Positions 55,218 to 63,819 of a stretch of DNA of 64,000 nucleotides are shown piece after piece. The number at the start of each line of letters is the position of its first letter. Position 1 is the first letter of the stretch. A program made the position numbers and the translations under genes. The stretch is from assembly GCA_963711725.1 (NCBI GenBank), contig CAVQFO010000018.1, forward strand, positions 62,001 to 126,000. The letters run 5' to 3'. The notes beneath the pieces were generated by a model. That model was not told where the DNA came from and did no database searches. It saw only the letters and a program-made list of their open reading frames with translations. Source of the stretch: CAVQFO01 sp963711725 (GTDB lineage: Bacteria > Pseudomonadota > Gammaproteobacteria > Nitrococcales > Aquisalimonadaceae).

Positions 55218-55649
55218 ATGGCGACGATCTCGAGAAGCGCCCTGGTTCCTTACACGGCGGAATCGATGTTCGATCTGGTGGACGATGTGGACACCTACGA
55301 GGATTTCCTGCCGTGGTGCAAGGAGAGTCACGTCCTGTGGCGGAAGGATGATGAACTCAAGGCCACGGTTTGGATCTCCAAGGGCGGTGTGGAGAAGTCC
55401 TTCACCACAGTGAACCGGACCCAGCGCGGGAAGATGATCGAAATGCGCTTGGTGGAAGGCCCGTTTCGGCGCCTGGATGGATATTGGCGCTTTCAGGCGC
55501 TGGGCGACCAGGGCTGCAAGATATCCTTGGATCTGGAATTCGAGTTTTCCAATCGCCTGGTGAAGATGGCCTTCGGAAAAATCTTCAATCAGATCGCCAG
55601 CAGGCTGGTGGACGCATTCGTGGAGCGGGCCCATGACATCTATGGGTAA
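55218..55649 (+). CDS. ratA: RatA family START-like protein (Coq10/ubiquinone-binding type)
   Basis: 143 residues from ATG 55218. A Coq10/START fold is indicated by SALVPYTAESMFDLVDDVDT, YEDFLPWCKES and LVEGPFRRLDGYWRF; a C-terminal helix ends RLVDAFVERAHDIYG. E. coli RatA was described as a 50S-associated inhibitor of subunit joining, but the fold suggests a ubiquinone-related role; the function is debated. The rnfH gene overlaps its end by 17 bp, a conserved pair located near smpB in many gammaproteobacteria. Confidence 0.92.
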   Translation: MATISRSALVPYTAESMFDLVDDVDTYEDFLPWCKESHVLWRKDDELKATVWISKGGVEKSFTTVNRTQRGKMIEMRLVEGPFRRLDGYWRFQALGDQGCKISLDLEFEFSNRLVKMAFGKIFNQIASRLVDAFVERAHDIYG

Positions 55650-55950
55650 CGAATTGACGGGCGAGACGGCGCGGTTGATCCATATAGAGGTGGCCTATGC
55701 CCGTCCGGACGAGCAGGTGATCATCCCGCTTGAGTTGGAGGAGGGCGCCACCGTTGCCGACGCCATTCGCCAATCGAAGATCGCTGACCGTTACCCGGAG
55801 ATCAATCTGGATTCGAACAAGGTGGGGATATTCGGCAAGCTGGCCCGGCTGGACTCGGTGCTCAAGGCGCGGGACCGGGTCGAGATCTACCGCCCGTTGA
55901 TCGCCGACCCCAAGGAGATGCGCAAGCAGCGTGCCGGCAGGAAGACCTGA
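55633..55950 (+). CDS. rnfH: RnfH family ubiquitin-like protein
   Basis: 105 residues from ATG 55633. IHIEVAYARPDEQVIIPLEL, GATVADAIRQSKI, VGIFGKLARLDSVLKARDRV and EIYRPLIADPKEMRKQRA define the RnfH/RatB family, a beta-grasp (ubiquitin-like) fold. The role is not settled. It overlaps ratA by 17 bp and ends 4 bp from the convergent bamE. An internal ATG at 55642 is an alternative start. Confidence 0.92.
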   Translation: MTSMGNELTGETARLIHIEVAYARPDEQVIIPLELEEGATVADAIRQSKIADRYPEINLDSNKVGIFGKLARLDSVLKARDRVEIYRPLIADPKEMRKQRAGRKT

Positions 55951-55954
55951 ATAG

Positions 55955-56323
55955 TCAGCTCTTGCCGGTGTTCGATCGCAGCGGACTGTCAGCGGGGAGC
56001 GCACCGCCACTGGCCGATTGCAGTTTGTCATCCTGGAAGAACAGGGTGAGGCGCTTCTCGGTCATGCTCTCGCCGCCGGGTTTGTTGGTGTAGACGTAGT
56101 CCCAGCGGTTTGGATGAAAGGGGTCCGTGATCGACGGCGTGCCCATGACGAACTGGACCTGGGATTTGGTCATCCCTTGCCGGAGCTTGGCGATGGAGTC
56201 GGCGTTCAGCACGTTACCCTGCTGCACATCCACGTGGTAGAGGAACGGTATGTCGTTCAATGAACAGCCGGCCAGCAGGGTGCAAGAGATGTATAATACG
56301 GCTGCGGTGAATCGCTTGCTCAT
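55955..56323 (-). CDS. bamE: Outer membrane protein assembly factor BamE (lipoprotein)
   Basis: 122 residues from ATG 56323. Lipoprotein signal peptide with lipobox LLAGC (Cys about residue 19). The SmpA/OmlA domain has IPFLYHVDVQQGNVL, LRQGMTKSQVQFVMGTP and NRWDYVYTNKPGG. BamE is the small lipoprotein of the BAM complex that inserts outer-membrane beta-barrels. It is divergent from fur, as in many gammaproteobacteria. Confidence 0.95.
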   Translation of the reverse strand: MSKRFTAAVLYISCTLLAGCSLNDIPFLYHVDVQQGNVLNADSIAKLRQGMTKSQVQFVMGTPSITDPFHPNRWDYVYTNKPGGESMTEKRLTLFFQDDKLQSASGGALPADSPLRSNTGKS

Positions 56324-56382
56324 CCGTCGTCGCGCTCGGTGGGTAACGAAAACTGCGGCGATGATAACGCAATAGGCCGTGC

Positions 56383-56396
56383 GGTAACACGTTACC
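56383..56396. promoter_or_regulatory. Palindrome in the bamE-fur divergent promoter region
   Basis: GGTAAC-AC-GTTACC has 6-base perfect arms, 60 bp before bamE and 173 bp before fur. It does not match a classic Fur box (GATAATGATAATCATTATC). The regulator is unknown. Confidence 0.35.
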
Positions 56397-56568
56397 AATC
56401 TTTCAAGACGCCTTGCCCCGTTTCAGCGGCCCCCAGAGCCGTCGCGGCAAGACGCGAGAAAGGTGGCAGTGTGGCGCCAGCGCGTCGGCCGCGCCTCACA
56501 GGCATAGCGCTCAGATTCTCTGAGACTGGGCAAGATTTCTTGAAAGGTTGGTAGAGCGGGGAGGTTCG

Positions 56569-56991
56569 GTGGAATCCAAAGACCTACGCAAGGCGGGCCT
56601 GAAGGTCACCCTTCCGCGCATGAAGATCCTGGATATGCTGGAGAACAGCGACAGCAGGCATCTATCGGCGGAAGACGTGTACAAGGCCCTGTTGGAATCC
56701 GGCGAGGATATTGGTCTCGCCACGGTCTACCGGGTGCTCACCCAGTTCGAATCGGCGGGCCTGGTGCAGCGCCATCACTTCGAAGGCGGGCAATCGGTCT
56801 TCGAGTTGGACGAAGGCGGGCATCACGATCACATGGTGTGCCTGGAATGTGGCGGTATCGAGGAGTTTTTCGACAAGACCATCGAGGATCGCCAGGAGGC
56901 GGTGGCCAGCAAGCATGGCTTCGCCATATCCGACCACTCGTTGATTCTGTACGGTCGGTGCAAGGAGTGCAGGGCGAAGAGTTCCAGTTGA
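56569..56991 (+). CDS. fur: Ferric uptake regulator Fur
   Basis: 140 residues from GTG 56569, four bases after GGGGAGG; a TTG at 56548 is less likely. DNA-binding wing: LRKAGLKVTLPRMKILDML and GLATVYRVLTQFESAGLV. Metal sites: HHFEGGQSVFELDEGGHHDH, the CLEC zinc pair and the C-terminal CKEC pair. Fur represses iron-uptake genes with Fe2+. A second TTGAAAGG purine stretch precedes the TTG. Confidence 0.96.
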   Translation: MESKDLRKAGLKVTLPRMKILDMLENSDSRHLSAEDVYKALLESGEDIGLATVYRVLTQFESAGLVQRHHFEGGQSVFELDEGGHHDHMVCLECGGIEEFFDKTIEDRQEAVASKHGFAISDHSLILYGRCKECRAKSSS

Positions 56992-57015
56992 CGCGCCCCC
57001 GATTTGCCGCCCGGT

Positions 57016-58695
57016 TCAGGAGGCGGCGGCCTGTCCTTTCTCCACCATTTCCCGGGCGTGATTCATCGTGGCGGCGGTGATCTCGACGCCGCCCAGCATG
57101 CGGGCGATCTCCTCGATGCGCGCGTCGTCGCTCAGCGGAGTGACGCTGGTGGTGGTGTGTTCGCCCTTGCTGGCTTTTGCCACCCGCAGGTGATGGCGGG
57201 CCTGGGAGGCCACCTGGGGGAGATGGGTAATGCACAACACCTGGTGGCTTTCGGCCAGCTGACGCAACTGGCGCCCCACCACTTCCGCGACCCCGCCGCC
57301 GATTCCGGAATCCGCTTCATCGAAGATCAGTGTGGGGATGTGCGTGGCGCGCGCGGCCACGACCTGGATGGCGAGACTGATCCGCGAGAGTTCCCCGCCG
57401 GAGGCGATACGGTTCAGAGGGCCCAGCGGCTGCCCCGGGTTGGTTCGCACCTGATATTCGATAACATCCAGCCCGTGGGGCGCTGGCGCATCGGATTCCG
57501 TGGGCTTGACCGCAATATGGAACTGGGCGCCGCCCATTCCCAGGTCTTTCAGGTGAGCCGTGGTCTTTGAAGAGAGCTGCTGCGCGACCTTCTTGCGCCG
57601 GACGCGGAGCTCCTCCGCCAGCGCCCGGTAGTTTTTCTCCGCGGCAGCGCGTTCCTCGGCGAGGGCGGCAAGCCGGGATTCACTGCCTTGCAGCTTTTCG
57701 AGATCCTTTTCCAGGCTGTCGAGCACACCCGGTAATTCCTCCGGGCGAACATGGTGCTTGCGGGCCAGATCGTTGAGAGTCTGCAGCTGCTGGTCGATCC
57801 ATTCCAGCCGGGCCGGATCGAGATCGGTGTCGTCGACGAACCTGCGCAGTGAATCCGCTGCTTCCTCCACCTGGGCCAGGGCGGAGGTCAGCATGTCGTA
57901 GCTGGCGGCCATGCCGCTGTCCACCTCCCGCAGATCTTCCAGCGCTCGGATGGATTGGCCGAGAATGGACTGGGCGGACTGCTCGTCCTCGTAAAGGGCT
58001 TGAACCAGGCGCTGGGATGTCTCGATCAGCTCGCCCGCATTGGCGAGGCGGCGTTGCTCCGCTTCCAGGCTTCCCTGTGCCTCGGTGCTGAGATCCAGCG
58101 CGCGCAGCTCGTTCAATTGGTATTCCAGGATCTCCTGGCGGGCCTGATGGTCTTGCTCGCCGCCCTGAAGCTCGTGTGTCTCACGATCGATCTGGCGCAG
58201 GCGCCGATAGTGTTCGGCAATCTGCGAGAGCAGCTCGCCATTGCCGGCGTATTCGTCCAAAAGCGCCCGCTGGACCTCCTTTTTCATCAGCGACTGGTGT
58301 TCGTGCTGGCCGTGCAGGTCGACCAGTTGTTCGCCCAGTTCCCGAAGCATCTGCAGCGGAGCGGGGCGGCCGTTGATATAGCCTTTGGAGCGGCCGTTTT
58401 CCTGGACAACCCGCCGGATCAGGCATTCATCGTCTTCGTCCAGGTCGTTTTCGGTCAGCCAGCGGGCGGCGGCGGGGCAGTCGTCTACAGTGAAACTGAG
58501 CATGACCTCCGCGCGATCGGCGCCGTGACGCACGAGGTCGGCGGCCGCGCGGTCGCCCAGCGCCAAGCCCAGGGCGTCCAGCAGTATGCTCTTGCCGGCA
58601 CCTGTTTCGCCGGTCAGCGTCGTCATCCCGGGCTCGAATTCCAGTTCCAGCCGCTCGACGATGGCGAAGTCGCGTATGTGAAGGTTTGTCAGCAT
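57016..58695 (-). CDS. recN: DNA repair protein RecN
   Basis: 559 residues from ATG 58695 (MLTNLHIRDFAIVERLELEF), the standard start. SMC-like ATPase: Walker A LTGETGAGKSILLDALGLAL, two long coiled coils (about 160-345), the signature LGPLNRIASGGELSRISLAI and Walker B PTLIFDEADSGIGGGVAEVV. It works in double-strand break repair and is usually SOS-induced. No LexA site was recognised upstream. nadK lies 60 bp upstream on the same strand, and the 3' end is 24 bp from the convergent fur. Confidence 0.97.
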   Translation of the reverse strand: MLTNLHIRDFAIVERLELEFEPGMTTLTGETGAGKSILLDALGLALGDRAAADLVRHGADRAEVMLSFTVDDCPAAARWLTENDLDEDDECLIRRVVQENGRSKGYINGRPAPLQMLRELGEQLVDLHGQHEHQSLMKKEVQRALLDEYAGNGELLSQIAEHYRRLRQIDRETHELQGGEQDHQARQEILEYQLNELRALDLSTEAQGSLEAEQRRLANAGELIETSQRLVQALYEDEQSAQSILGQSIRALEDLREVDSGMAASYDMLTSALAQVEEAADSLRRFVDDTDLDPARLEWIDQQLQTLNDLARKHHVRPEELPGVLDSLEKDLEKLQGSESRLAALAEERAAAEKNYRALAEELRVRRKKVAQQLSSKTTAHLKDLGMGGAQFHIAVKPTESDAPAPHGLDVIEYQVRTNPGQPLGPLNRIASGGELSRISLAIQVVAARATHIPTLIFDEADSGIGGGVAEVVGRQLRQLAESHQVLCITHLPQVASQARHHLRVAKASKGEHTTTSVTPLSDDARIEEIARMLGGVEITAATMNHAREMVEKGQAAAS

Positions 58696-58754
58696 GGCCG
58701 CGGCTGCGGTTTCCTCTTGTTGATTGGTGCCGACATCCTGACCGTAGGCGGTGA

Positions 58755-59636
58755 TCAGGTCAGATTCTGGTCGCCCCACCGCAGTTTGGCGCGGAGAATC
58801 TCGAAATAGCGATACTGCGGCGGATGCAGCAGCCTGATCCGCTTCGGATTCTGGCGCAAGACGATGCGGCTGCCGTCGGTCATTTCCATGTCCGCCTGGC
58901 CGTCGCAACTCACCCGCACATGGCGGTAGCTATCGGCGTGAACGGCAATCTCGATCTCGCTCTCGGCGTTGATAACGATGGGCCGATCGCTGAGCGTGTG
59001 GGGGCAGATGGGAACCATGACCACCGCACCCACGTTGGGATGCATGATCGGGCCGCCGCCGGCGAGCGAGTAAGCGGTGGACCCCGTGGGGGTGGCCACG
59101 ATCAGTCCATCGGACCGCAGGCTGTTCAGAAGTTCGCCGTCCACGTAGGTCTCGAACTCGATCATGCGCGCCGTGTTCCATTTCAGGAGTACCACGTCGT
59201 TCATGGCCAGGCCGCTGCTGAGCACTTCGCCGTCGCGACGCACCGCCGCGGTGAGAAGCATCCGGGAGTCTTCTATGTATTCGCCCGCGAGCACGGTATC
59301 GATTTCGCCCAGATTGCCCGGCGAGATGTCCACCAGGAATCCCAGGCGGCCGCGGTTGACGCCCAGCAACGGCACGTCGTAATCCACCAATGCCCGCGCC
59401 GCGTACAGCAGGGTGCCGTCACCGCCCACCGCGACGGCGAGATCGCAGGATTCGCCGATCCGCGCCCGGGGCACGCTCTCGATGCCGGGGGCCGCGATCT
59501 CCCCGAGTGATTCCCGTTCCACGAGTACGTCGCGCCCGCCGGCGACCAGATGTTCGGCCAGGCGTGTGACGGTTTCGGCAACCCGGGGATCGCCGGGTTT
59601 GCCGATTATGCCGATGGTCTTGAATCGTTGGGTCAT
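58755..59636 (-). CDS. nadK: NAD kinase
   Basis: 293 residues from ATG 59636 (MTQRFKTIGIIGKPGDPRVA). Catalytic GGDG motif in LAVAVGGDGTLLYAARAL, then LLGVNRGRLGFLVDI, the NE/D-type AMNDVVLLKWNTARMIEFE, SDGLIVATPTGSTAYSLAGG and SDRPIVINAESEIEI. It phosphorylates NAD to NADP, normally an essential activity. recN follows, the usual order; hrcA is divergent. Confidence 0.97.
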   Translation of the reverse strand: MTQRFKTIGIIGKPGDPRVAETVTRLAEHLVAGGRDVLVERESLGEIAAPGIESVPRARIGESCDLAVAVGGDGTLLYAARALVDYDVPLLGVNRGRLGFLVDISPGNLGEIDTVLAGEYIEDSRMLLTAAVRRDGEVLSSGLAMNDVVLLKWNTARMIEFETYVDGELLNSLRSDGLIVATPTGSTAYSLAGGGPIMHPNVGAVVMVPICPHTLSDRPIVINAESEIEIAVHADSYRHVRVSCDGQADMEMTDGSRIVLRQNPKRIRLLHPPQYRYFEILRAKLRWGDQNLT

Positions 59637-59811
59637 CGAGGTAATGAGTTCCTGGCAGCTCAACAGTGGACGAGCTGTAATTCGCGCAAGGTATCACGGC
59701 TGGGCGGGGTCGCCAATTGCGCGCCGTCCCGCTCACGCGTTGGACGATAATCGGCGCGCTCCAGCCGGCCGTCGAAAGGGCGGAGAGCCGGGGCGGGATC
59801 GGCTGTGCGCG

Positions 59812-59840
59812 TTGACAGTGCCCCGCCTTGTTGTTAGCTT
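59812..59840 (+). promoter_or_regulatory. Predicted sigma-70 promoter of hrcA-grpE-dnaK-dnaJ
   Basis: TTGACA (59812-59817), 17-bp spacer, TAGCTT (59835-59840). The predicted start near 59847 falls inside the CIRCE operator, as expected for HrcA repression. Confidence 0.7.
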
Positions 59841-59841
59841 T

Positions 59842-59867
59842 TTAGCACTCTTCGTCGAGAGTGCTAA
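59842..59867 (+). promoter_or_regulatory. CIRCE operator (HrcA binding site), with an 8-nt spacer
   Basis: TTAGCACTC (59842-59850), spacer TTCGTCGA (8 nt), GAGTGCTAA (59859-59867). Both 9-base arms match the CIRCE consensus exactly; the usual spacer is 9. The site is 29 bp before the hrcA start, so the operon is under HrcA autoregulation and heat induction. Confidence 0.93.
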
Positions 59868-59896
59868 CAATTGCCAGGTTACTGGCTGGAACCCTG

Positions 59897-60952
59897 ATGT
59901 CAGAGCAGAACACCACCCAAGGGTTGAATGAGCGTGCCCAGCACCTGCTGAAGGTCATGGTGCAGCGCTATATCCGGGACGGACAGCCCATCGGGTCCAG
60001 GGCCTTGAAGCGGGAATCCGGATTGGACCTCAGCCCCGCAACCATTCGCAATGTGATGGCGGACCTTGAGGATCTGGGGTTCGTCCGTTCGCCGCACACC
60101 TCGGCCGGACGCATTCCCACGGATCGCGGGTACCGGTTCTTCGTGGACAGCCTGCTCACGATCAAGCCGCTGGCGTTCGAGGATGCGGAGTCGTTGAAGA
60201 TTAGGCTGGAATCGGAAGGGGGCTCGGAGGGGCTGGTGGATTCGGCTTCGAATCTGCTTTCCGGCCTGACACGGCTGGCCGGTGTCGTTACGCTGCCCCG
60301 CCGCAAGAGCAGTTCTTTGCGCCAGGTGGAGTTTCTGCCCCTTAGCGACCGCCGGGTGTTGGCGATCATGGTGGTGAACGAGCGCGAGGTGCAGAACCGC
60401 GTTGTACATACCGATCGGGATTTTCTGCCCGGCGAATTGGAACAAATGGCCAATTTCCTCAATGCCCAGTTCGGCGGCCGCGACGTGAGTACGGTGCGCG
60501 AGCGTCTGCTGGAGGGAATGCAGGCCGATCGCGAGAGGATGAATCAACTGATGGCTGCGGCGCTGGACGTGGGGCGCAGCCTCTTCAGTCAGGGGGCCTC
60601 GGACGACGACGGTTATGTGGTCGCTGGGCAGACCAATTTGATGGAATTCGCGGAGCTTTCCAACGTCGAAAAGCTACGGGAGCTGTTCGATGCGTTTGCG
60701 CGAAAGCGGGACATTCTGCACCTGCTGGATCGTTGCCTTACGGCCGACGGGGTACAGATCTTCATCGGCGAGGAATCGGGCTACGAGGTGTTCGACGGCT
60801 GCAGCCTGGTGACCTCCACCTACTCGGCCGAGGGCGAAGTCCTGGGTGTGCTGGGCGTTATCGGCCCGACCCGCATGGCGTACGACCGCGTAATTCCCAT
60901 CGTGGATTTGACCGCGAAATTGCTCGGTTCCGCTTTGAATCGATCGGGCTGA
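59897..60952 (+). CDS. hrcA: Heat-inducible transcription repressor HrcA
   Basis: 351 residues from ATG 59897 (MSEQNTTQGLNERAQHLLKV). Winged helix: YIRDGQPIGSRALKRESGLD, SPATIRNVMADLEDLGFV and HTSAGRIPTDRGYRFFVD. The C-terminal dimer and inserted domains end with GVLGVIGPTRMAYDRVIPIV. HrcA needs GroEL to fold and releases CIRCE under heat stress. First gene of hrcA-grpE-dnaK-dnaJ; HrcA is absent from enterics but found in several deeper gammaproteobacterial and other proteobacterial lineages. Confidence 0.96.
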   Translation: MSEQNTTQGLNERAQHLLKVMVQRYIRDGQPIGSRALKRESGLDLSPATIRNVMADLEDLGFVRSPHTSAGRIPTDRGYRFFVDSLLTIKPLAFEDAESLKIRLESEGGSEGLVDSASNLLSGLTRLAGVVTLPRRKSSSLRQVEFLPLSDRRVLAIMVVNEREVQNRVVHTDRDFLPGELEQMANFLNAQFGGRDVSTVRERLLEGMQADRERMNQLMAAALDVGRSLFSQGASDDDGYVVAGQTNLMEFAELSNVEKLRELFDAFARKRDILHLLDRCLTADGVQIFIGEESGYEVFDGCSLVTSTYSAEGEVLGVLGVIGPTRMAYDRVIPIVDLTAKLLGSALNRSG

Positions 60953-61024
60953 GCCCCACTTCCAACGCAGAGCGTTGGGCCGGTGCCGGCTTCGAACTGA
61001 AATTTGGACATGTGGAGTAACTGG

Positions 61025-61651
61025 ATGGCTGAGAAAGAACAGCGAGTAAACACACCGGAGGCGGAACGCGGAGCCGAGTCCGGCGCGGAAGTGCGCGAGG
61101 ACCGAGCCGCGAAACCGGCCGAGGGCGGCGAGGCCGACCGGATCCGGGAACTCGAGCAGGAATTGGAAGCGGCCAAGGCGAAAGCGGATGAGAACTGGAA
61201 CCAGTTCGTCCGGGCGCGGGCCGACCTCGAAAATGTGCGGCGCCGGACCGAGCGGGATCTGGAGCATGCGCACAAGTACGGCCTGGAGAAAATCGCGGCG
61301 GAATTGCTGCCCGTGAAGGACAGCCTGGAGATGGGCATCGCCGCGGCTCAGGATGCCAATGCCGATGTCACCAAGCTCACGGAAGGCACCGAGCTGACCC
61401 TGAAGATGCTTCAGCAGGTCATGGAGCGGTTCAACGTCCACGAGCTTAACCCCCTGGGGCAGAAGTTCGACCCGTCGCGGCACGAAGCCATGGCCGCCCA
61501 GGAATCCGCGGAGCACGAGCCGAACACGGTCATTCATGTGGTGCAGAAGGGCTATCTGCTCAATGATCGCCTGATCCGCCCGGCCATGGTGATCGTCTCC
61601 AAGGCATCGGATCAGTCCGGCGGTGGCGGCCAAATCGACGAACAGGCTTGA
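61025..61651 (+). CDS. grpE: Nucleotide exchange factor GrpE
   Basis: 208 residues from ATG 61025 (GGAG 7 bases upstream). An acidic disordered head (about 1-38) and long helix (ELEAAKAKADENWNQFVRAR) are followed by the family signature ENVRRRTERDLEHAHKYGLE and the beta-domain FDPSRHEAMAAQESAEHEPN and HVVQKGYLLNDRLIRPAMV. It releases ADP from DnaK. It is 72 bp after hrcA and 89 bp before dnaK. Confidence 0.96.
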   Translation: MAEKEQRVNTPEAERGAESGAEVREDRAAKPAEGGEADRIRELEQELEAAKAKADENWNQFVRARADLENVRRRTERDLEHAHKYGLEKIAAELLPVKDSLEMGIAAAQDANADVTKLTEGTELTLKMLQQVMERFNVHELNPLGQKFDPSRHEAMAAQESAEHEPNTVIHVVQKGYLLNDRLIRPAMVIVSKASDQSGGGGQIDEQA

Positions 61652-61740
61652 AAACAGGGGCTTCGCCCAAATTAAGCCAGACAAATTGTGGTTATTGACC
61701 CGCGGTGATGCGGGGACTGAAAAATTACGGGAGCAAAGAT

Positions 61741-63672
61741 ATGGGAAAGATCATCGGCATTGACCTCGGCACGACCAACTCTTGTGTCGCGGTTATGGAA
61801 GGCAACAAGACGCGCGTGATCGAGAACAGCGAAGGTGATCGCACCACGCCGTCCGTTGTGGCCTTCACCGAGGATGGCGAGGTTCTTACGGGGCAGCCTG
61901 CAAAGCGCCAGGCCGTGACGAACCCCCACAACACGGTTTACGCGGTAAAGCGGTTGATCGGGCGTCGCTACGAGGAAGACGTGGTGCAGCGCGACGTCAA
62001 GAAGATGCCCTACAAGATCGTCAAATCGGATAACGGCGACGCCTGGGTCGAGATCAACGGCAAGAAGATGGCACCGCCGGAAATCTCCGCGCGCACGCTG
62101 CAGAAGATGAAGAAGACCGCCGAAGACTATCTCGGCGAAGAGGTCACCGAAGCCGTGATCACGGTGCCCGCCTACTTCAACGATTCCCAGCGCCAGGCCA
62201 CCAAGGACGCAGGCAAGATCGCCGGCCTCGAGGTCAAGCGCATCATCAACGAGCCCACCGCGGCGGCGCTGGCCTATGGCCTGGACAAGAAGCGCGGCGA
62301 CATGAAGGTGGCCGTCTACGATCTGGGCGGCGGCACGTTCGACGTGTCCATCATCGAGATTGCCGAAGTGGACGGCGAGCATCAGTTCGAAGTGCTCTCC
62401 ACCAACGGCGACACCTTCCTTGGCGGTGAAGACTTCGACAATGCCGTCATTGATTACCTGGTGGCCGAATTCAACAAGGAACAGGGTATCGATCTGAGCG
62501 CCGATCCGCTGGCCATGCAGCGCCTCAAGGAGGCCGCCGAAAAGGCCAAGATCGAGCTGTCCTCCAGTCAGCAGACCGAGATCAATCTGCCTTATGTCAC
62601 GGCGGACAAGGCCGGTCCCAAGCATCTGAACATCAAGCTGACCCGTGCCAAGCTGGAATCCCTGGTGGAAGACCTGGTTCAGCGGACCATCGAGCCTTGC
62701 AAGGTTGCGTTGAAGGATGCGGGCCTTTCGGCCAAGGAAGTCGACGAGGTGATCCTGGTCGGCGGCCAGACCCGCATGCCCAAGGTCCAGGAGGCGGTCA
62801 AGGAATTCTTCGGCAAGGATGCGCGCAAGGACGTCAATCCGGACGAAGCCGTCGCCATTGGCGCCGCGGTTCAGGCGGGTGTGCTCGGCGGCGACGTCAA
62901 GGACGTGCTGCTGCTCGACGTGACCCCGTTGTCTCTGGGTATCGAGACCATGGGTGGCGTGATGACCAAGATCATCGAGAAGAACACCACCATCCCGACC
63001 AAGGCGAACCAGGTGTTCTCCACCGCCGAGGACAACCAGACGGCGGTGACAGTGCACATCCTTCAGGGTGAGCGGGAAATGGCCAAGGACAACAAGTCCC
63101 TGGGCCGCTTCGATCTTTCCGATATTCCGCCCGCGCCCCGCGGCGTCCCGCAGATCGAGGTGACCTTCGATATCGACGCCAACGGCATCCTGCATGTGCA
63201 CGCCAAGGACAAGGCCACGGGCCGCGAACAGTCCATCGTCATCAAGGCCTCCAGCGGTCTGAACGACGACGAGATCGATCGGATGGTCAAGGACGCCGAG
63301 GCCCACGCCGAGGAAGACCGCAAGCTGCGTGAGCTGGTCGAGGCCCGCAACCAGGCGGACAATCTGATCCACGCCACCCGCAAGAGCCTCAAGGATCTGG
63401 GCGACAAGGTGGCCGATGACGAGAGAAAGGATATCGAGTCCGCGGTCGAGGCCCTCGAGGCTGCGATCAAGACCGACGACAAGGCCGAGATCGAGTCCAA
63501 GACCCAGGCCCTGAGCGAGAAGTCCGGAAAGCTGGCAGAGAAGCTCTACGCCAGTCAGGGCCAGCAGGGCGGCGGTGAGGCCGGCGGCACGGAGCAGGGC
63601 TCCAAGGCCGGCAGCGACGAGGATGTGGTCGACGCCGAGTTCGAGGAAGTCAAGGACGATCAGAACAAGTAG
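61741..63672 (+). CDS. dnaK: Molecular chaperone DnaK (Hsp70)
   Basis: 643 residues from ATG 61741 (MGKIIGIDLGTTNSCVAVME), with GGAG upstream. The ATPase domain has FNDSQRQATKDAGKIAGLEV, VYDLGGGTFDVSIIEI and ILVGGQTRMPKVQ; the linker is KDVLLLDVTPLSLGIE; then the substrate domain and helical lid. It ends with a Gly-rich tail and EDVVDAEFEEVKDD, the co-chaperone binding end. An ATG 12 codons upstream is not needed. Confidence 0.98.
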   Translation: MGKIIGIDLGTTNSCVAVMEGNKTRVIENSEGDRTTPSVVAFTEDGEVLTGQPAKRQAVTNPHNTVYAVKRLIGRRYEEDVVQRDVKKMPYKIVKSDNGDAWVEINGKKMAPPEISARTLQKMKKTAEDYLGEEVTEAVITVPAYFNDSQRQATKDAGKIAGLEVKRIINEPTAAALAYGLDKKRGDMKVAVYDLGGGTFDVSIIEIAEVDGEHQFEVLSTNGDTFLGGEDFDNAVIDYLVAEFNKEQGIDLSADPLAMQRLKEAAEKAKIELSSSQQTEINLPYVTADKAGPKHLNIKLTRAKLESLVEDLVQRTIEPCKVALKDAGLSAKEVDEVILVGGQTRMPKVQEAVKEFFGKDARKDVNPDEAVAIGAAVQAGVLGGDVKDVLLLDVTPLSLGIETMGGVMTKIIEKNTTIPTKANQVFSTAEDNQTAVTVHILQGEREMAKDNKSLGRFDLSDIPPAPRGVPQIEVTFDIDANGILHVHAKDKATGREQSIVIKASSGLNDDEIDRMVKDAEAHAEEDRKLRELVEARNQADNLIHATRKSLKDLGDKVADDERKDIESAVEALEAAIKTDDKAEIESKTQALSEKSGKLAEKLYASQGQQGGGEAGGTEQGSKAGSDEDVVDAEFEEVKDDQNK

Positions 63673-63681
63673 GCCGATATC

Positions 63682-63718
63682 CGGCCGGGGGGCGGGTCCG
63701 CTCCCCGCCGGCTTTTTT
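63682..63718 (+). terminator. Terminator-like hairpin between dnaK and dnaJ
   Basis: A GC-rich imperfect stem (GCCGG...CCGGC with an inner GGGG/CCCC) ends in TTTTTT (63713-63718). It could attenuate dnaJ relative to dnaK, so dnaJ may also have its own promoter in 63720-63819. Confidence 0.65.
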
Positions 63719-63819
63719 CGCGGAGGGGGCAGGATCGTGTATCCTGCGCCCCTCTCTGCGTGTACAAATCGATAATTCGCGGCGCAGGCGCGCCCCTACC
63801 CTAGGCGACCACTGGCAGC

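Noticed and set aside
61672..63372. Open frame of 566 codons antisense to dnaK
   Set aside because: Long antisense frames opposite dnaK are a known by-product of its codon use in GC-rich genomes. The sense strand is clearly dnaK, and the antisense frame has no start context or family similarity.
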